A stretch of 64,000 bases of DNA, taken from an uncultured SAR86 cluster bacterium (GTDB taxonomy: Bacteria > Pseudomonadota > Gammaproteobacteria > Magnimaribacterales > D2472). Position numbers and translations under genes: made by a program. The notes under the pieces were generated by a model. It saw nothing but the letters and a program-made list of their open reading frames with translations. It was not told the DNA's origin and ran no database searches. Shown piece by piece: positions 45,168 to 54,148 of the stretch. Every line of letters begins with the position of its first letter. Position 1 is the first letter of the stretch. The stretch is from assembly GCA_902602185.1 (NCBI GenBank), contig CACKPV010000001.1, positions 172,785 through 236,784 of the forward strand, written 5' to 3'.

Positions 45168-46559
45168 CTAATCATTAAAGAGTGGTTTAAGTTTTTCAAG
45201 AATCTCTTTTTGCAATTTGTCTAGATCGTCTCGTTCCATTTCTTTGAAAAACTCAATTTTAGCTTTTTCAGGACTTGGCCATGCTTTATCCTCTTCAACA
45301 GTCCATCTAGTTTTGATCAAGTCTTCAATGCTTTTTCTATCTTCTTGACTTATTTGATCAGGATAATGCACATAAAGTATTCTTTTTGCTAATTCGCGAT
45401 AACGAAAGTCTTCAAAGTTTAAGAGAATTTTTTGTTTTTCTTCGAAAGTATCTGTTTGATGAAACTGCTCACATAACAAAGCATCACCTGCTGAAGGAAA
45501 GCCTCCATACACCATCTCATCAACATATTTCTTTTCTGGATACGATCTTGGGATAATGTCACCACATGCTGCCATAACCTTTTCTTTAAAATCAATATTT
45601 GAAGACACAATATCTGCCCTTTTTGCTAACTCTGTTTGAGATATTTCAAATCTAAAGTCAAACTTTGAAGCATCAAGCAATGCTCTAGATTTGTTAATAG
45701 GAATAACTTTAAACGGAGATTCTTTATTAGGTTTAGCAATACAAGAAATCAATTCTGCGTAGTCCATATCCAATACATCTTCAAAGGGCCAAGATAAATC
45801 CAGGAAAATTGCTTTGTTAGTATCTTCAGGATTTAAAGTTAAAAATGTTAAAGGATAGGTATAAATTTGCCCAAACATCTTATCAACAAATCCAAAATAT
45901 TTTCTCGTGTTTAAATAGTTTAGATAACTCTCTTTTGTTGATAGTTCTAAGAAATCAGTAATAAGATCTTTGTTTATTTTTGCAACAAACTTCATCAACT
46001 CTATCGTAAATTCTGTATCTTTTAAGGCATCATGAGCATCAGCAACATCAACACCAATTCGGCTTAAGATTTTGCCGAGGCTCAACATTGGCACATCATA
46101 TTTATTTTTTTCGTAATCTATAGCATCTGGGTATAGATAGGAGAACAACAACATTAAAAACATAATGTCACTTCTTCCATTACCATTTGTATTGGTAGTA
46201 AAAGAAGGCAACAAATTCCAGTAAAATTGGCGACGATAAAGTTCCTCATCAAAGCGATGACCATTATAGGTGAAAAAAATAGTTTTCTTATTAAAGCTCC
46301 AGTTTTGCCAAGTATCATAAATTTCTTTCATCATTTGATAGTGTGATCTATTCGAATCCAGAGAACCAATTTGTTTATGCGTCACAAAGGCTCCCGGAGT
46401 AGGAATAACCCAAGGCAATGGTTTTGAGAGAATATTTTGTGTATCTAAAATATTAAATTCGGTATCAGTTAGGATAGATGCTGATTGAATTATTTGTATA
46501 AAGTCTGTTTCATGCAATCCAGTGGTTTCAGTATCACTAAAAACATAATTCGTTTCCAT
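45168..46559 (-). CDS. sbcB: Exodeoxyribonuclease I
   Basis: 3'-5' single-strand DNA exonuclease involved in recombination and mismatch repair. The DnaQ-like ExoI motif is FSDTETTGLHETDF (residues 7-20), with FTYNGHRFDEELYRRQFYWN and AHDALKDTEFTIELM as motifs II and III. The remaining length, about 463 residues in total, fits E. coli ExoI (475). The ATG is set by a strong GGAGG seven bases upstream, inside the last codons of the preceding gene. The in-frame TTG one codon earlier is ignored. Confidence 0.95.
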   Translation of the reverse strand: METNYVFSDTETTGLHETDFIQIIQSASILTDTEFNILDTQNILSKPLPWVIPTPGAFVTHKQIGSLDSNRSHYQMMKEIYDTWQNWSFNKKTIFFTYNGHRFDEELYRRQFYWNLLPSFTTNTNGNGRSDIMFLMLLFSYLYPDAIDYEKNKYDVPMLSLGKILSRIGVDVADAHDALKDTEFTIELMKFVAKINKDLITDFLELSTKESYLNYLNTRKYFGFVDKMFGQIYTYPLTFLTLNPEDTNKAIFLDLSWPFEDVLDMDYAELISCIAKPNKESPFKVIPINKSRALLDASKFDFRFEISQTELAKRADIVSSNIDFKEKVMAACGDIIPRSYPEKKYVDEMVYGGFPSAGDALLCEQFHQTDTFEEKQKILLNFEDFRYRELAKRILYVHYPDQISQEDRKSIEDLIKTRWTVEEDKAWPSPEKAKIEFFKEMERDDLDKLQKEILEKLKPLFND

Positions 46560-47272
46560 CAATTAACCTCCTTTGAAAATGAGTGAAAATCTTGTCTTTT
46601 ATCTTGCACGTAAAATGGAAGATAAACAAAGTAAATAAAACAAATAGCAACAGGATAAAGGACTAACATATGAATCGGGGGATCAGGCATCAACGAAATA
46701 ATGTTTGTACCATGCGGACGATCATTTAAGTACCAATAATTTGTATCCAGTAATTCATTGATACCATATATAGCTGCTAACAAAATTGATGAATAAAAAA
46801 TAAGTTTAGGAATATCGTTTAAATAAGGTCTTTCTTTATGCAAAGTAAGTGCAACGGATACTCCAAGTAAAATTAATGAATGTCCATACATGGTATTCAA
46901 GTAATCATATGCAGGAAATGCATATTCAGCATCAGGAGTCAAAATCGACATTCCGGCTCCAGTGACCCCCCAGAAAAATGCAAATACAAATAAATATCTT
47001 TGTTTAGTAATTAGATAACTTGCAATAATTAGGGCAGAAAAGTCACATAAATGCAGAGGAAGAGCATCTGCTAACCTAAAATCATTAACAACAATATCAA
47101 CAAAAGTGACTCTTATTTGATGAAAGAAAATCAAAAAAGCTACAAGATAAGAAAAAAAATCAATCACCTTTTGATCAGAGTTTCTAAATAATCTTGGAAG
47201 AAAAATAATAGTACATAAACAAATGCTAAAAACTAGAAAGTGAGAGATTGATAGTAGCTCAAATTTATTCAT
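46559..47272 (-). CDS. TIGR02206 (YwaF-like) integral membrane protein
   Basis: A 237-residue protein with about seven membrane helices. Family landmarks are ALPLHLCDFSALIIASYLI, FAFFWGVTGAGMSILTPD, TMYGHSLILLGVSVALTL and LLDTNYWYLNDRP. Function is unknown; members are annotated only as YwaF/TIGR02206. The stop codon shares a base with the sbcB ATG, so it is co-translated with exonuclease I. Upstream lies a 63-base gap with a small hairpin. Confidence 0.85.
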   Translation of the reverse strand: MNKFELLSISHFLVFSICLCTIIFLPRLFRNSDQKVIDFFSYLVAFLIFFHQIRVTFVDIVVNDFRLADALPLHLCDFSALIIASYLITKQRYLFVFAFFWGVTGAGMSILTPDAEYAFPAYDYLNTMYGHSLILLGVSVALTLHKERPYLNDIPKLIFYSSILLAAIYGINELLDTNYWYLNDRPHGTNIISLMPDPPIHMLVLYPVAICFIYFVYLPFYVQDKRQDFHSFSKEVN

Positions 47273-47294
47273 GTTATTATTTTATAATATTTAT

Positions 47295-47311
47295 ACGACA
47301 AATAGTGTCGT
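47295..47311. repeat. Small perfect hairpin between methyltransferase and TIGR02206 gene
   Basis: ACGACA-AATAG-TGTCGT forms a perfect six-base-pair stem with a five-base loop, in the 63-base gap downstream of the methyltransferase gene. Read on the minus strand it is followed by an A+T-rich stretch without a run of T, so it is a poor terminator. It could also be an operator dyad for the membrane-protein/sbcB/tadA genes, whose start is 22 bases downstream. Confidence 0.4.
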
Positions 47312-47335
47312 TTCAGATTAAATAATGGTTTCATC

Positions 47336-48229
47336 TTAAGAAAAATCCTCAAAAAGTTGAATATTTTTTATTAATTTATAATTAAAGAGAACAAGCTCCA
47401 TTCTTTTCGATTGATCTGCACTATAACTACCTGAACTCCTCATTGTATAAGTATGAGCAAACTCTGCAGCATTCCATTTAGAAAACCTTTGTTTTATAGA
47501 GTCCGAATTATTGTATGAGATTAGATGATGGCATTTTGATTTGTTACAACGCTCTGCAAACTGATCATGGTCAAAAAATTTATGCATGCTGCCCTTCCTG
47601 CCATAAAGATTATCTTTAATTTCATAGGGAGGATCTGAGTAAATGAATGCAGATGCAGAGTCTCTCAGTAATCTTTGATAGGGTAAGTTAGTAATTTTCC
47701 AATATTTTATTACTTGCTGATAATCTTTCAATTTTGATATGCCTAGTAAACTGAAATTTGATTCACTTGCAGACTGGGAAAAAGAAGAAGATTCACCTAG
47801 TCCTGAAAAACCACATTTATTAACAACATAAAAACGTGTTGCAACTTCAAAATGCTCATTGTCACCATATTCACCAGCTAAAAACTCTTTAGACTCTTCA
47901 AAAAGAGTTCTTGCCAACTCTGGTTTAGGATATTGATTCTTTAAATCTGTAAGATGATCAGATAATTCAATCCCATTTTCTTGCAATTGTGTCCAAAAAA
48001 TAAATAAAGGTTTATAAAGATCATTCACCCATATTTTTATGTGTGGAAATAATTTGGTAACGTGAAGTGATACTGAACCTCCTCCTAAAAAAGGCTCTCT
48101 GAAACTTTTATAACTACTTAAATCTGGGAAAAAGTTGTTAAATAAACTTTTTAGCGCCCTTGATTTCCCTCCTGGGTATCGCAATGGTGTTTTTAAAGAT
48201 TTTGGATATTTAGATTTTAATGAAGACAT
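47336..48229 (-). CDS. Orphan D12-class DNA N6-adenine methyltransferase
   Basis: A 297-residue adenine methyltransferase of the Dam/D12 class. The N-terminal SAM-binding region is KTPLRYPGGKSRALKSL, motif I is FREPFLGGGSVSLH, and the catalytic motif IV is YSDPPYE (residue about 196). No restriction endonuclease gene is adjacent, so it is likely solitary. Its recognition site cannot be read from sequence; GATC is possible for Dam relatives. It is flanked by gaps of 63 and 85 bases, so it may be an independent unit. Confidence 0.85.
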   Translation of the reverse strand: MSSLKSKYPKSLKTPLRYPGGKSRALKSLFNNFFPDLSSYKSFREPFLGGGSVSLHVTKLFPHIKIWVNDLYKPLFIFWTQLQENGIELSDHLTDLKNQYPKPELARTLFEESKEFLAGEYGDNEHFEVATRFYVVNKCGFSGLGESSSFSQSASESNFSLLGISKLKDYQQVIKYWKITNLPYQRLLRDSASAFIYSDPPYEIKDNLYGRKGSMHKFFDHDQFAERCNKSKCHHLISYNNSDSIKQRFSKWNAAEFAHTYTMRSSGSYSADQSKRMELVLFNYKLIKNIQLFEDFS

Positions 48230-48314
48230 ATCTTGTATAGATTGTAACTCAGTTTGCTAGAGACAGAATAATTACTAGTGATCGTAAATTTCCTATACAA
48301 AGTGGTAAATGAAT

Positions 48315-48974
48315 TTATGGATTTATACGAAATCTAAAGAATAATAGAACACCGCTTACAGAGCTAATCAAAGCAAGAATAGAAAAAACTTTTAAAAGGA
48401 AATTATTAATATTGTCTCGGGTTTGCCAGTCCATTATATGAAAACCCCACATTAGATCCCAAATTTTCCATTGCATAGAGCGAATGGCAACAATTTTTCC
48501 AGAATAAGGGTTAACGTATACGTTGATTGATTTTTGATCTTTGTTTAAGGAAAGTACTTGATACAAGGGTAATTCACGTCCTCGATATTCTGAACCATTT
48601 CTATCCTGATCAATTAAGAAAACATCAATAGGATTTAAGATTGAATTTTCTTTAACAGTCAATTTTGCTTGTTCAACAGTAAGCATACTCACTGGACTCC
48701 CATTACTGTCAAGATACTTGCGTCCTGATGGGTCAGAGATGATTAATATTTGCTGATCTACCCTATTGACAACATCAAAATTCGAGATATTTTCAAAATT
48801 ACCTTTAAGTTGATCAAGATTAAGTGAAAACGATGATGGCAATCGATATTGCTCACCTCTTACAAGTTCTATTTTATTGAAAGAGAAATAGATTCCTGAA
48901 ACCGTCCATAATAGTAGTTGAAGAGAGATAAAAAAACTTAAATACTTATGGATATTGCGAATCGATAATTTCAT
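48315..48974 (-). CDS. PepSY-like membrane protein
   Basis: About 219 residues with a membrane helix at each end: residues about 8-28 (ISLQLLLWTVSGIYFSF) and about 193-215 (LKVFSILALISSVSGVLLFF). The extracytoplasmic middle contains a PepSY-like segment (VYVNPYSGKIVAIRSMQW) before the WDLMWGFHIMDW stretch. This is the shortened PepSY-TM layout seen near flavin or siderophore reductases, though none is adjacent. The ATG giving MKLSIRNIHKYLSF is preferred over an in-frame TTG at 48992. It follows guaC by 26 bases. Function unknown. Confidence 0.72.
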   Translation of the reverse strand: MKLSIRNIHKYLSFFISLQLLLWTVSGIYFSFNKIELVRGEQYRLPSSFSLNLDQLKGNFENISNFDVVNRVDQQILIISDPSGRKYLDSNGSPVSMLTVEQAKLTVKENSILNPIDVFLIDQDRNGSEYRGRELPLYQVLSLNKDQKSINVYVNPYSGKIVAIRSMQWKIWDLMWGFHIMDWQTRDNINNFLLKVFSILALISSVSGVLLFFRFRINP

Positions 48975-49000
48975 CTCAATGAAAGAATTCAAATAAACTA

Positions 49001-49993
49001 TTATGAGTTCCCAAAAATGGTGTTATGAGTATTATTCACTCTTACAAAAGTTGTGCATTTTGATAATGTTTTAAGCCTATTTGCACCAACATAGGTACAA
49101 GCTGAACGAATGCCACTTAAAATATCTTTTATTGTATCGTCTGCTTTTCCTCGATAATTAACTTCAACCAGCTTACCTTCTGTTCCTCTATAGTCATTAT
49201 GATTACCATGGCGACTCATAGCAGATTCTGATGCCATCCCATAAAATTTCATAACTCCATCCTCAACTGTTCCATCACATTCATCATGTCCTGCAAGCAT
49301 TCCTCCGATCATCACAAAATCTGCACCGCCTGCAAATGCTTTAACAATATCTCCAGAACTTGTACAACCTCCATCTGCTATGATATGAGCGCCCAAACCA
49401 TGAGCAGCATCAGCACATTCAATTACAGCACTTAATTGTGGATAACCAATTCCCGTTTTGATTCTTGTAGTACAAACTGATCCTGGCCCAATGCCAACTT
49501 TGACAATATCCGCTCCAGCTAGAATTAATTCTTGAGTCATATCAGCTGTAACGACATTACCTGCAGCAATAGTTGCTTTTGGGCATTTTTCTCTCAATTG
49601 TTTCACCGCATCCACAAATTTAATTGTGTAACCATTTGCAACATCTAGCCCAATAAATGCTGAGGAAGCTTTTGATAGTTTAGATATATCATCAATGCCA
49701 CCAAACCAACAAATGTTTTCTGGGCCATCTTTAAAATCTTCAGAATCTTTTTTGAGGTAATGTCTTGCTGGACAAGTAATTAAATTATACTTAGACAGTG
49801 CTTTATGCATAGCTGGAGTGCCAACTGTGTCCATATTTGCTGACATTATAGGGATACCTTTCCATTTCTTTTTACTCCAAAGAAATCTATGTGTTCGCTC
49901 AAGATTAACCTCTCCCCTCGAACTCATAGTAGATCTTTTTGGTCTTATTAAGACATCAGAATAATCAAGTTTTACCTCTTCATTTATTAACAA
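49001..49993 (-). CDS. guaC: GMP reductase
   Basis: NADPH-dependent deamination of GMP to IMP. The active-site cysteine loop is IGPGSVCTTRIKTG (about residue 174), the phosphate-binding region is ADGGCTSSGDIVKAFAGGAD, and LDYSDVLIRPKRS is the GMPR-type N-terminus; CBS domains are absent, separating it from IMP dehydrogenase. The start is a TTG backed by a strong AGGAG (50001-50005) seven bases upstream, with no nearby in-frame ATG. The opposing enzymes guaB and guaA lie 3-6 kb away. Confidence 0.95.
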   Translation of the reverse strand: MLINEEVKLDYSDVLIRPKRSTMSSRGEVNLERTHRFLWSKKKWKGIPIMSANMDTVGTPAMHKALSKYNLITCPARHYLKKDSEDFKDGPENICWFGGIDDISKLSKASSAFIGLDVANGYTIKFVDAVKQLREKCPKATIAAGNVVTADMTQELILAGADIVKVGIGPGSVCTTRIKTGIGYPQLSAVIECADAAHGLGAHIIADGGCTSSGDIVKAFAGGADFVMIGGMLAGHDECDGTVEDGVMKFYGMASESAMSRHGNHNDYRGTEGKLVEVNYRGKADDTIKDILSGIRSACTYVGANRLKTLSKCTTFVRVNNTHNTIFGNS

Positions 49994-50089
49994 TATTATT
50001 CTCCTCTTTCATCATTACTTTATATTAAATAGATACCTATTAACATATCTCATTGAGATTTAATAAGATTAAAAATTAGTTTTATTTTT

Positions 50090-50947
50090 TTAAAAATTAA
50101 CAATTTTCTGTAAGGAAGTTCCTAAAATATTATCTTTAATTTTAGTAATCATCATTAATACTTTGACGGGAAAGGGATTTTTTGTATTACTCGAGAACTC
50201 TTCTTGAGTGGTAAGATCCTGATACCACAAATTAATTTTTGGATAGTGAGACGCAAAGGGGTATCCCACTTGTGATAAGCGATGAACATAAATAAACCAA
50301 GATATGTCTAGCAAAGTAACTGAATCTCCAAGCAAGTAGCTTTGCTTTGATAAACGATGCTCAAACTGATCAAACTTTTTTCTAAATTTATCAATTGATG
50401 ACACAATTGCATCATTTGTCACCCCCTCTTTACTCACACCTTTGTAAAAATTGAGAACCTTAGATTTATGACTATAGTTAAGCACTTCCCCAATTTTGGC
50501 ATCATCTTCATACTTTTTAATAATAGTATTCTTTTTTTTCATTAATTTATTACCGAACATAAACCGGTAGCTAATATTGCGGATATCCATATGTAAATCG
50601 TCTTCGGTTTGCAATTCTTCTTGCATGGTTTCCTGAAGTTCATTGGGAAGCAGACATGGTGAAGGAAATTTACTCTCAAGATATTGCATGATGTCATTAC
50701 TCTCTATGTGGACCTCACCATTATCGATCAAGACTGGGACTTGTGCCCTAGGATTGATCCCCATAAACCAATCAGAATAATTCGCATCCGCAGCTAAATT
50801 AATTTGATGATCTTGCCAGGTAATACCTTTAAGTTGCATGAAAATTCGTACTTTTTGTGAACAAGCTGATGCAGCAAAATTTAATAAGTGAAGTCCTTTC
50901 CAATTAAGAACTTCTTTAGTTTTTATATAACTCGATTCTAATTTCAT
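50090..50947 (-). CDS. Glutathione S-transferase family protein, long form
   Basis: A 285-residue GST-like protein. The thioredoxin-type domain (residues about 17-95) has NFAASACSQKVRIFMQLKG, NPRAQVPVLIDNGEVHIES and DIMQYLESKFP. The all-helical domain includes LLGDSVTLLDISWFIYVHRL. It is about 70 residues longer than ordinary GSTs because of a helical insertion around residues 115-175. The serine-cysteine start (SACSQ) leaves open whether it is a transferase or a thiol oxidoreductase. The 96 bases between it and guaC hold no gene. Confidence 0.82.
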   Translation of the reverse strand: MKLESSYIKTKEVLNWKGLHLLNFAASACSQKVRIFMQLKGITWQDHQINLAADANYSDWFMGINPRAQVPVLIDNGEVHIESNDIMQYLESKFPSPCLLPNELQETMQEELQTEDDLHMDIRNISYRFMFGNKLMKKKNTIIKKYEDDAKIGEVLNYSHKSKVLNFYKGVSKEGVTNDAIVSSIDKFRKKFDQFEHRLSKQSYLLGDSVTLLDISWFIYVHRLSQVGYPFASHYPKINLWYQDLTTQEEFSSNTKNPFPVKVLMMITKIKDNILGTSLQKIVNF

Positions 50948-50978
50948 ACTGATAAGTTACTTATCCATAACTAATAAT

Positions 50979-51521
50979 CTAGTATGCAATCAAGGTTTTA
51001 ATGTTATAACCTTGATTCTTAATCAGCTCACTGCCTCCTAAGTCAGGTAAATCAATCACACATAAAATTAAAATATCGGATTTATTGATATTAAAATTTT
51101 CTGTTAAAAGTTCCCCGCAAGCAATGGCAGTACCTCCTGTTGCAACAAGATCATCAATGATTACAATTTTTTGACCAGACCTTATGCTTGTATTTTTTTG
51201 AATCTCGATAGAAGTACTTCCGTATTCTAAATCAAAACTTTTAATATATGTTTCATTGGGTAATTTGCCCGGTTTACGCGCTAAAACAAAAGGTAGCAGT
51301 AAGTCATTAGCTACCGAGCCAGCAAAAATAAATCCCCTACTTTCAATACTCACGACAATTTCTGCAGAAAAATTTTCAGTAAGTTCAGTCAGTCTTTTAC
51401 AAGTCTTTTTAAAAGTCTTCGGAGTTTCGATAAGACTGGTAATATCTCTAAATTGTATCCCTGGAATAGGAAAATCATTCACTTCACGGATATGTTTTTT
51501 TAGATCTAATGGGTCACTCAT
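50979..51521 (-). CDS. apt: Adenine phosphoribosyltransferase
   Basis: Salvages adenine to AMP using PRPP. The N-terminus IREVNDFPIPGIQFRDITSL and the PRPP-binding motif VIIDDLVATGGTAIA (residues about 121-135) are diagnostic, with ESRGFIFAGSVA in between. At 180 residues it is full length. It joins guaC, guaA and guaB in a purine interconversion neighbourhood, and it lies three bases after a small membrane-protein gene. Confidence 0.96.
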   Translation of the reverse strand: MSDPLDLKKHIREVNDFPIPGIQFRDITSLIETPKTFKKTCKRLTELTENFSAEIVVSIESRGFIFAGSVANDLLLPFVLARKPGKLPNETYIKSFDLEYGSTSIEIQKNTSIRSGQKIVIIDDLVATGGTAIACGELLTENFNINKSDILILCVIDLPDLGGSELIKNQGYNIKTLIAY

Positions 51522-51524
51522 TCT

Positions 51525-51797
51525 TTATTTATTTTTAAAAATATCAAATAAATGATTCCCATCACTATCAAAGACACTGTAATTTGGAGCAATATCACCA
51601 ACATCATTATTAAAAATACTCATAAGAAGAGCACAAATAAATATAATTGCCAATCCTAAAATAATATTTCCAGTGAATATGCCCATTAAACCCACAAGAA
51701 AACCAACATGAAGCAATAACTTAAACAAAAAAATTATTACTGGTATAGCTAAAATCAATGCCATTACATATAAAACTGTAGTTACTAAATCACCCAT
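51525..51797 (-). CDS. Small membrane protein of unknown function
   Basis: About 90 residues with two or three hydrophobic segments (residues about 3-25, 27-42 and 45-60) and a hydrophilic tail ending LFDIFKNK. It is not recognised. The ATG giving MGDLVTTV is preferred; an in-frame GTG two codons earlier (51803) is possible. It lies directly upstream of apt (three bases) and is probably co-transcribed with it. The 90 bases before it contain no recognisable gene. Confidence 0.6.
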   Translation of the reverse strand: MGDLVTTVLYVMALILAIPVIIFLFKLLLHVGFLVGLMGIFTGNIILGLAIIFICALLMSIFNNDVGDIAPNYSVFDSDGNHLFDIFKNK

Positions 51798-51887
51798 ACT
51801 CACTCAATATTAGCACACCTCAGGTCCCTTTTTTTTAGTGTTCCAAAATGGTGTGTTATTAAAAAGTTGTTGATTTATCCTAATCTT

Positions 51888-52088
51888 TTAAATTTCTTTG
51901 AATCTCCCATCAAAGAATTCATTTTGTTCTCTAATCCAAACATAACTATCCTCTTTGCTTGCATAGACAACAAAAAGATCTCCTGTTAAACCCTCAGATT
52001 CTAAATGAGCATTAACAGCTAGAACTTTATAGTTCCCACCAGATTTTTTATGTTGAAAAATTTTTCCTATTTTTGTCTCAATATTCAT
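51888..52088 (-). CDS. DUF1653-like small protein
   Basis: A 66-residue single-domain protein. Its pattern (GGNYKVLAVNAHLESEG, then LFVVYASKEDSYVWIREQNEF, then FDGRFKEI) matches DUF1653 proteins, whose hallmark is Y-x-V-L ... H-x-E ... V-V-Y ... W-V-R ... E-F-x-D-G-R-F. Function is unknown. It is divergent from the interrupted gene at 52154, with 65 bases between. Confidence 0.75.
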   Translation of the reverse strand: MNIETKIGKIFQHKKSGGNYKVLAVNAHLESEGLTGDLFVVYASKEDSYVWIREQNEFFDGRFKEI

Positions 52089-52099
52089 TTGTTTACTTT

Positions 52100-52128
52100 T
52101 TGCCTCTTTAAAAAAATTGAATTATATT
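52100..52128 (+). promoter_or_regulatory. Sigma-70-like promoter for the interrupted gene
   Basis: TTGCCT (52100-52105) and TATATT (52123-52128) are separated by 17 bases, a good match in spacing and -10 sequence. Transcription would start about 20 bases before the ATG at 52154, leaving room for the AGAGGA ribosome-binding site at 52145-52150. Prediction by eye only. Confidence 0.45.
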
Positions 52129-52153
52129 GTAAAAAAAAAATTATAGAGGAATT

Positions 52154-52564
52154 ATGAATATAAAAGAAAAAGTCCTAGAGGTTGCTTTAGCATATGCTAC
52201 TGAAAAGATGCTTGATGATACAGAAATAGCGTAATCAAGTTTTGGTGAATTTAATTTTTCTGTAAATTTATATACAAAAGATGGTGATCATCTTTTTGAT
52301 ACTTATATCTATGTTGACTGTAAGAATGAAAACTGTTGTGCGATAGATAATTATAATAGTGGAGATATTTCAGTAATAGAACAGTATGTTGAATATGAGT
52401 TTAACAATCTAGCAAGCTGGGCTTCTGAAATATCAGCAGCAACTATTGAAGAATCAGATGGCATACTTAATCAATCAGCTGAAGTTTTAGATATGAGTAA
52501 ATCTTCAATCGTTTCTAATTTTGGCAATGAAATTACCTATAGTTTTGATGAGGTAGTTGAATAA
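52154..52564 (+). pseudogene. Small acidic protein gene interrupted by an in-frame TAA
   Basis: From the ATG at 52154, with AGAGGA just upstream, the frame runs 26 codons, meets TAA at 52232-52234, then stays open for another 109 codons to TAA at 52562-52564. The full frame would encode 136 residues including the interrupted position. The part after the stop reads as ordinary protein (SFGEFNFSVNLYTKDGDHLF) and is acidic with a Cys-Cys pair. A single C-to-T change from CAA would create the stop. No homologue is recognised. It is either a recent pseudogene, an assembly error, or a read-through gene. It fills most of the only gene-poor stretch over 300 bases (52089-52565) and stops one base from the convergent guaA. 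Confidence 0.65.
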
Positions 52565-52565
52565 A

Positions 52566-54143
52566 CTACTCCCACTCAATAGTAGCAGGTGGCTTGCCAG
52601 AAATATCATAAACTACCCTACTCACTTCTTCTATTTCGTTCACAATCCTTCGAGAAACTAGATCAAGAAATTCATGAGGTAATTGAGCCCAGTTGGCAGT
52701 CATAAAATCAACTGTTTCCACTGCCCTAAGAGCAATTACCTCGGAGTAACGTCTTTCGTCACCTACAACACCAACAGACTTTATGGGAAGAAATACTGCA
52801 AATGCCTGGCTGACTGAATTATAGAGATCTGCCTTATGCAGTTCTTCTATGAAAATAGCATCTGCTTCTTGTAGAATCATGATTTTTTGTTTGCAAATGG
52901 ATCCTAGAATTCTTACACCCAGTCCAGGTCCTGGAAATGGATGGCGATTAAGTATTGTTTCAGGAAGATCGAGTTTTGCTCCAAGCTTTCGGACCTCATC
53001 TTTGAAAAGATCGCGTAGAGGTTCAACTAACTGAAGTTTCATTTCCTCAGGCAACCCTCCGACATTATGGTGGGATTTAATGACTCTAGCCTCTTTTGAT
53101 TCCGATATTGAAGATTCAATAACATCAGGATAAATCGTTCCTTGAGCTAAGAAGGATATATTCTCTAGTTTGGTAGCCTCTGCATCAAAAACATCAATAA
53201 ATGTTCTTCCAATAACTTTTCTTTTTTGTTCCGGGTCCTCAACACCCTTTAAGTGCCGTAAAAAGGTTTCCTGCGCATCAGCTTTGATCACATTGAGTTG
53301 CATTTGACTCTCAAAAGTATCCATGACTTCATCAGCCTCACCCTTACGAAGCAAACCATTATCAACAAAAACACAAACCAATTGTTCTCCAATTGCTTTG
53401 GAAAGTAATGCTGCTGTCACTGATGAATCTACTCCTCCAGACAAGCCAAGTAATACTTTTGAATTACCAGTTTGTTCTCTTATTTCTGCGATGCGATTCT
53501 CAATCAGATGCTGCATTTGCCAATCTTTATTGCAATGGCACACTTCGACAATAAAATTCTCAAGAATATTTTGTCCCTCTTCTGTATGCGTTACTTCAGG
53601 ATGAAATTGCAGAGCATAAATAGGCTTGCTTGCATGTTCCATCATTACAATATTAGAAGTTTCAGTGGAGCCAATCAATTTAAAATCTTTAGGTAGAGAA
53701 GACACGCAATCACCATGGCTCATCCATACTTTCAAAATGCTCTCATTAATATTTTTTAATAATATTGATTGCTCTTGAATAGTCACTTCAGCAAAGCCAA
53801 ATTCTTTTTTATCTGAGGAAATGACTTGACCTCCGAATTGCTCTGCTAAAGTCTGCATCCCATAACAAATACCTAAAATTGGTATGTCCAACTCAAAAAT
53901 AACTTCTGGAATCCTGGGGGTATGTTGTTGAGTAACAGACTCTGGACCTCCAGAAAGAATGACTCCTTTGGGTTGAAGGTTTCTGATCATATTTGGATCA
54001 ATATCCCAAGGCAAAATTTCAGAATAAATTTCTAACTCTCTAATACGACGCGCAATTAGCTGTGTATATTGAGATCCAAAATCTAAAACTAAAACGGTAT
54101 CAATGTTTTTGTTATCTAACTTAAGTTGAAAATCAGACACCAT
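52566..54143 (-). CDS. guaA: GMP synthase (glutamine-hydrolysing)
   Basis: Amination of XMP to GMP. The N-terminal class I glutamine amidotransferase domain has the nucleophile in [11 protein letters not shown] (Cys about 93) and the His/Glu pair in [10 protein letters not shown]. The ATP pyrophosphatase domain has the P-loop [17 protein letters not shown] (about residue 237), and the C-terminal dimerisation domain ends [13 protein letters not shown], as in E. coli. The 525-residue length is normal. It follows guaB by five bases, the standard guaBA order. Confidence 0.97.
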   Translation of the reverse strand: MVSDFQLKLDNKNIDTVLVLDFGSQYTQLIARRIRELEIYSEILPWDIDPNMIRNLQPKGVILSGGPESVTQQHTPRIPEVIFELDIPILGICYGMQTLAEQFGGQVISSDKKEFGFAEVTIQEQSILLKNINESILKVWMSHGDCVSSLPKDFKLIGSTETSNIVMMEHASKPIYALQFHPEVTHTEEGQNILENFIVEVCHCNKDWQMQHLIENRIAEIREQTGNSKVLLGLSGGVDSSVTAALLSKAIGEQLVCVFVDNGLLRKGEADEVMDTFESQMQLNVIKADAQETFLRHLKGVEDPEQKRKVIGRTFIDVFDAEATKLENISFLAQGTIYPDVIESSISESKEARVIKSHHNVGGLPEEMKLQLVEPLRDLFKDEVRKLGAKLDLPETILNRHPFPGPGLGVRILGSICKQKIMILQEADAIFIEELHKADLYNSVSQAFAVFLPIKSVGVVGDERRYSEVIALRAVETVDFMTANWAQLPHEFLDLVSRRIVNEIEEVSRVVYDISGKPPATIEWE

Positions 54144-54148
54144 AATGG

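Noticed and set aside
48233..48300. Inverted repeat TTGTATAG ... CTATACAA flanking the methyltransferase start region
   Set aside because: The arms are 52 bases apart and only eight bases long in A+T-rich DNA, so chance is likely and no role can be argued.
51814..51855. Inverted repeat CACACC ... GGTGTG near the small membrane protein gene
   Set aside because: A six-base stem with a 30-base loop is too weak for a terminator or riboswitch.
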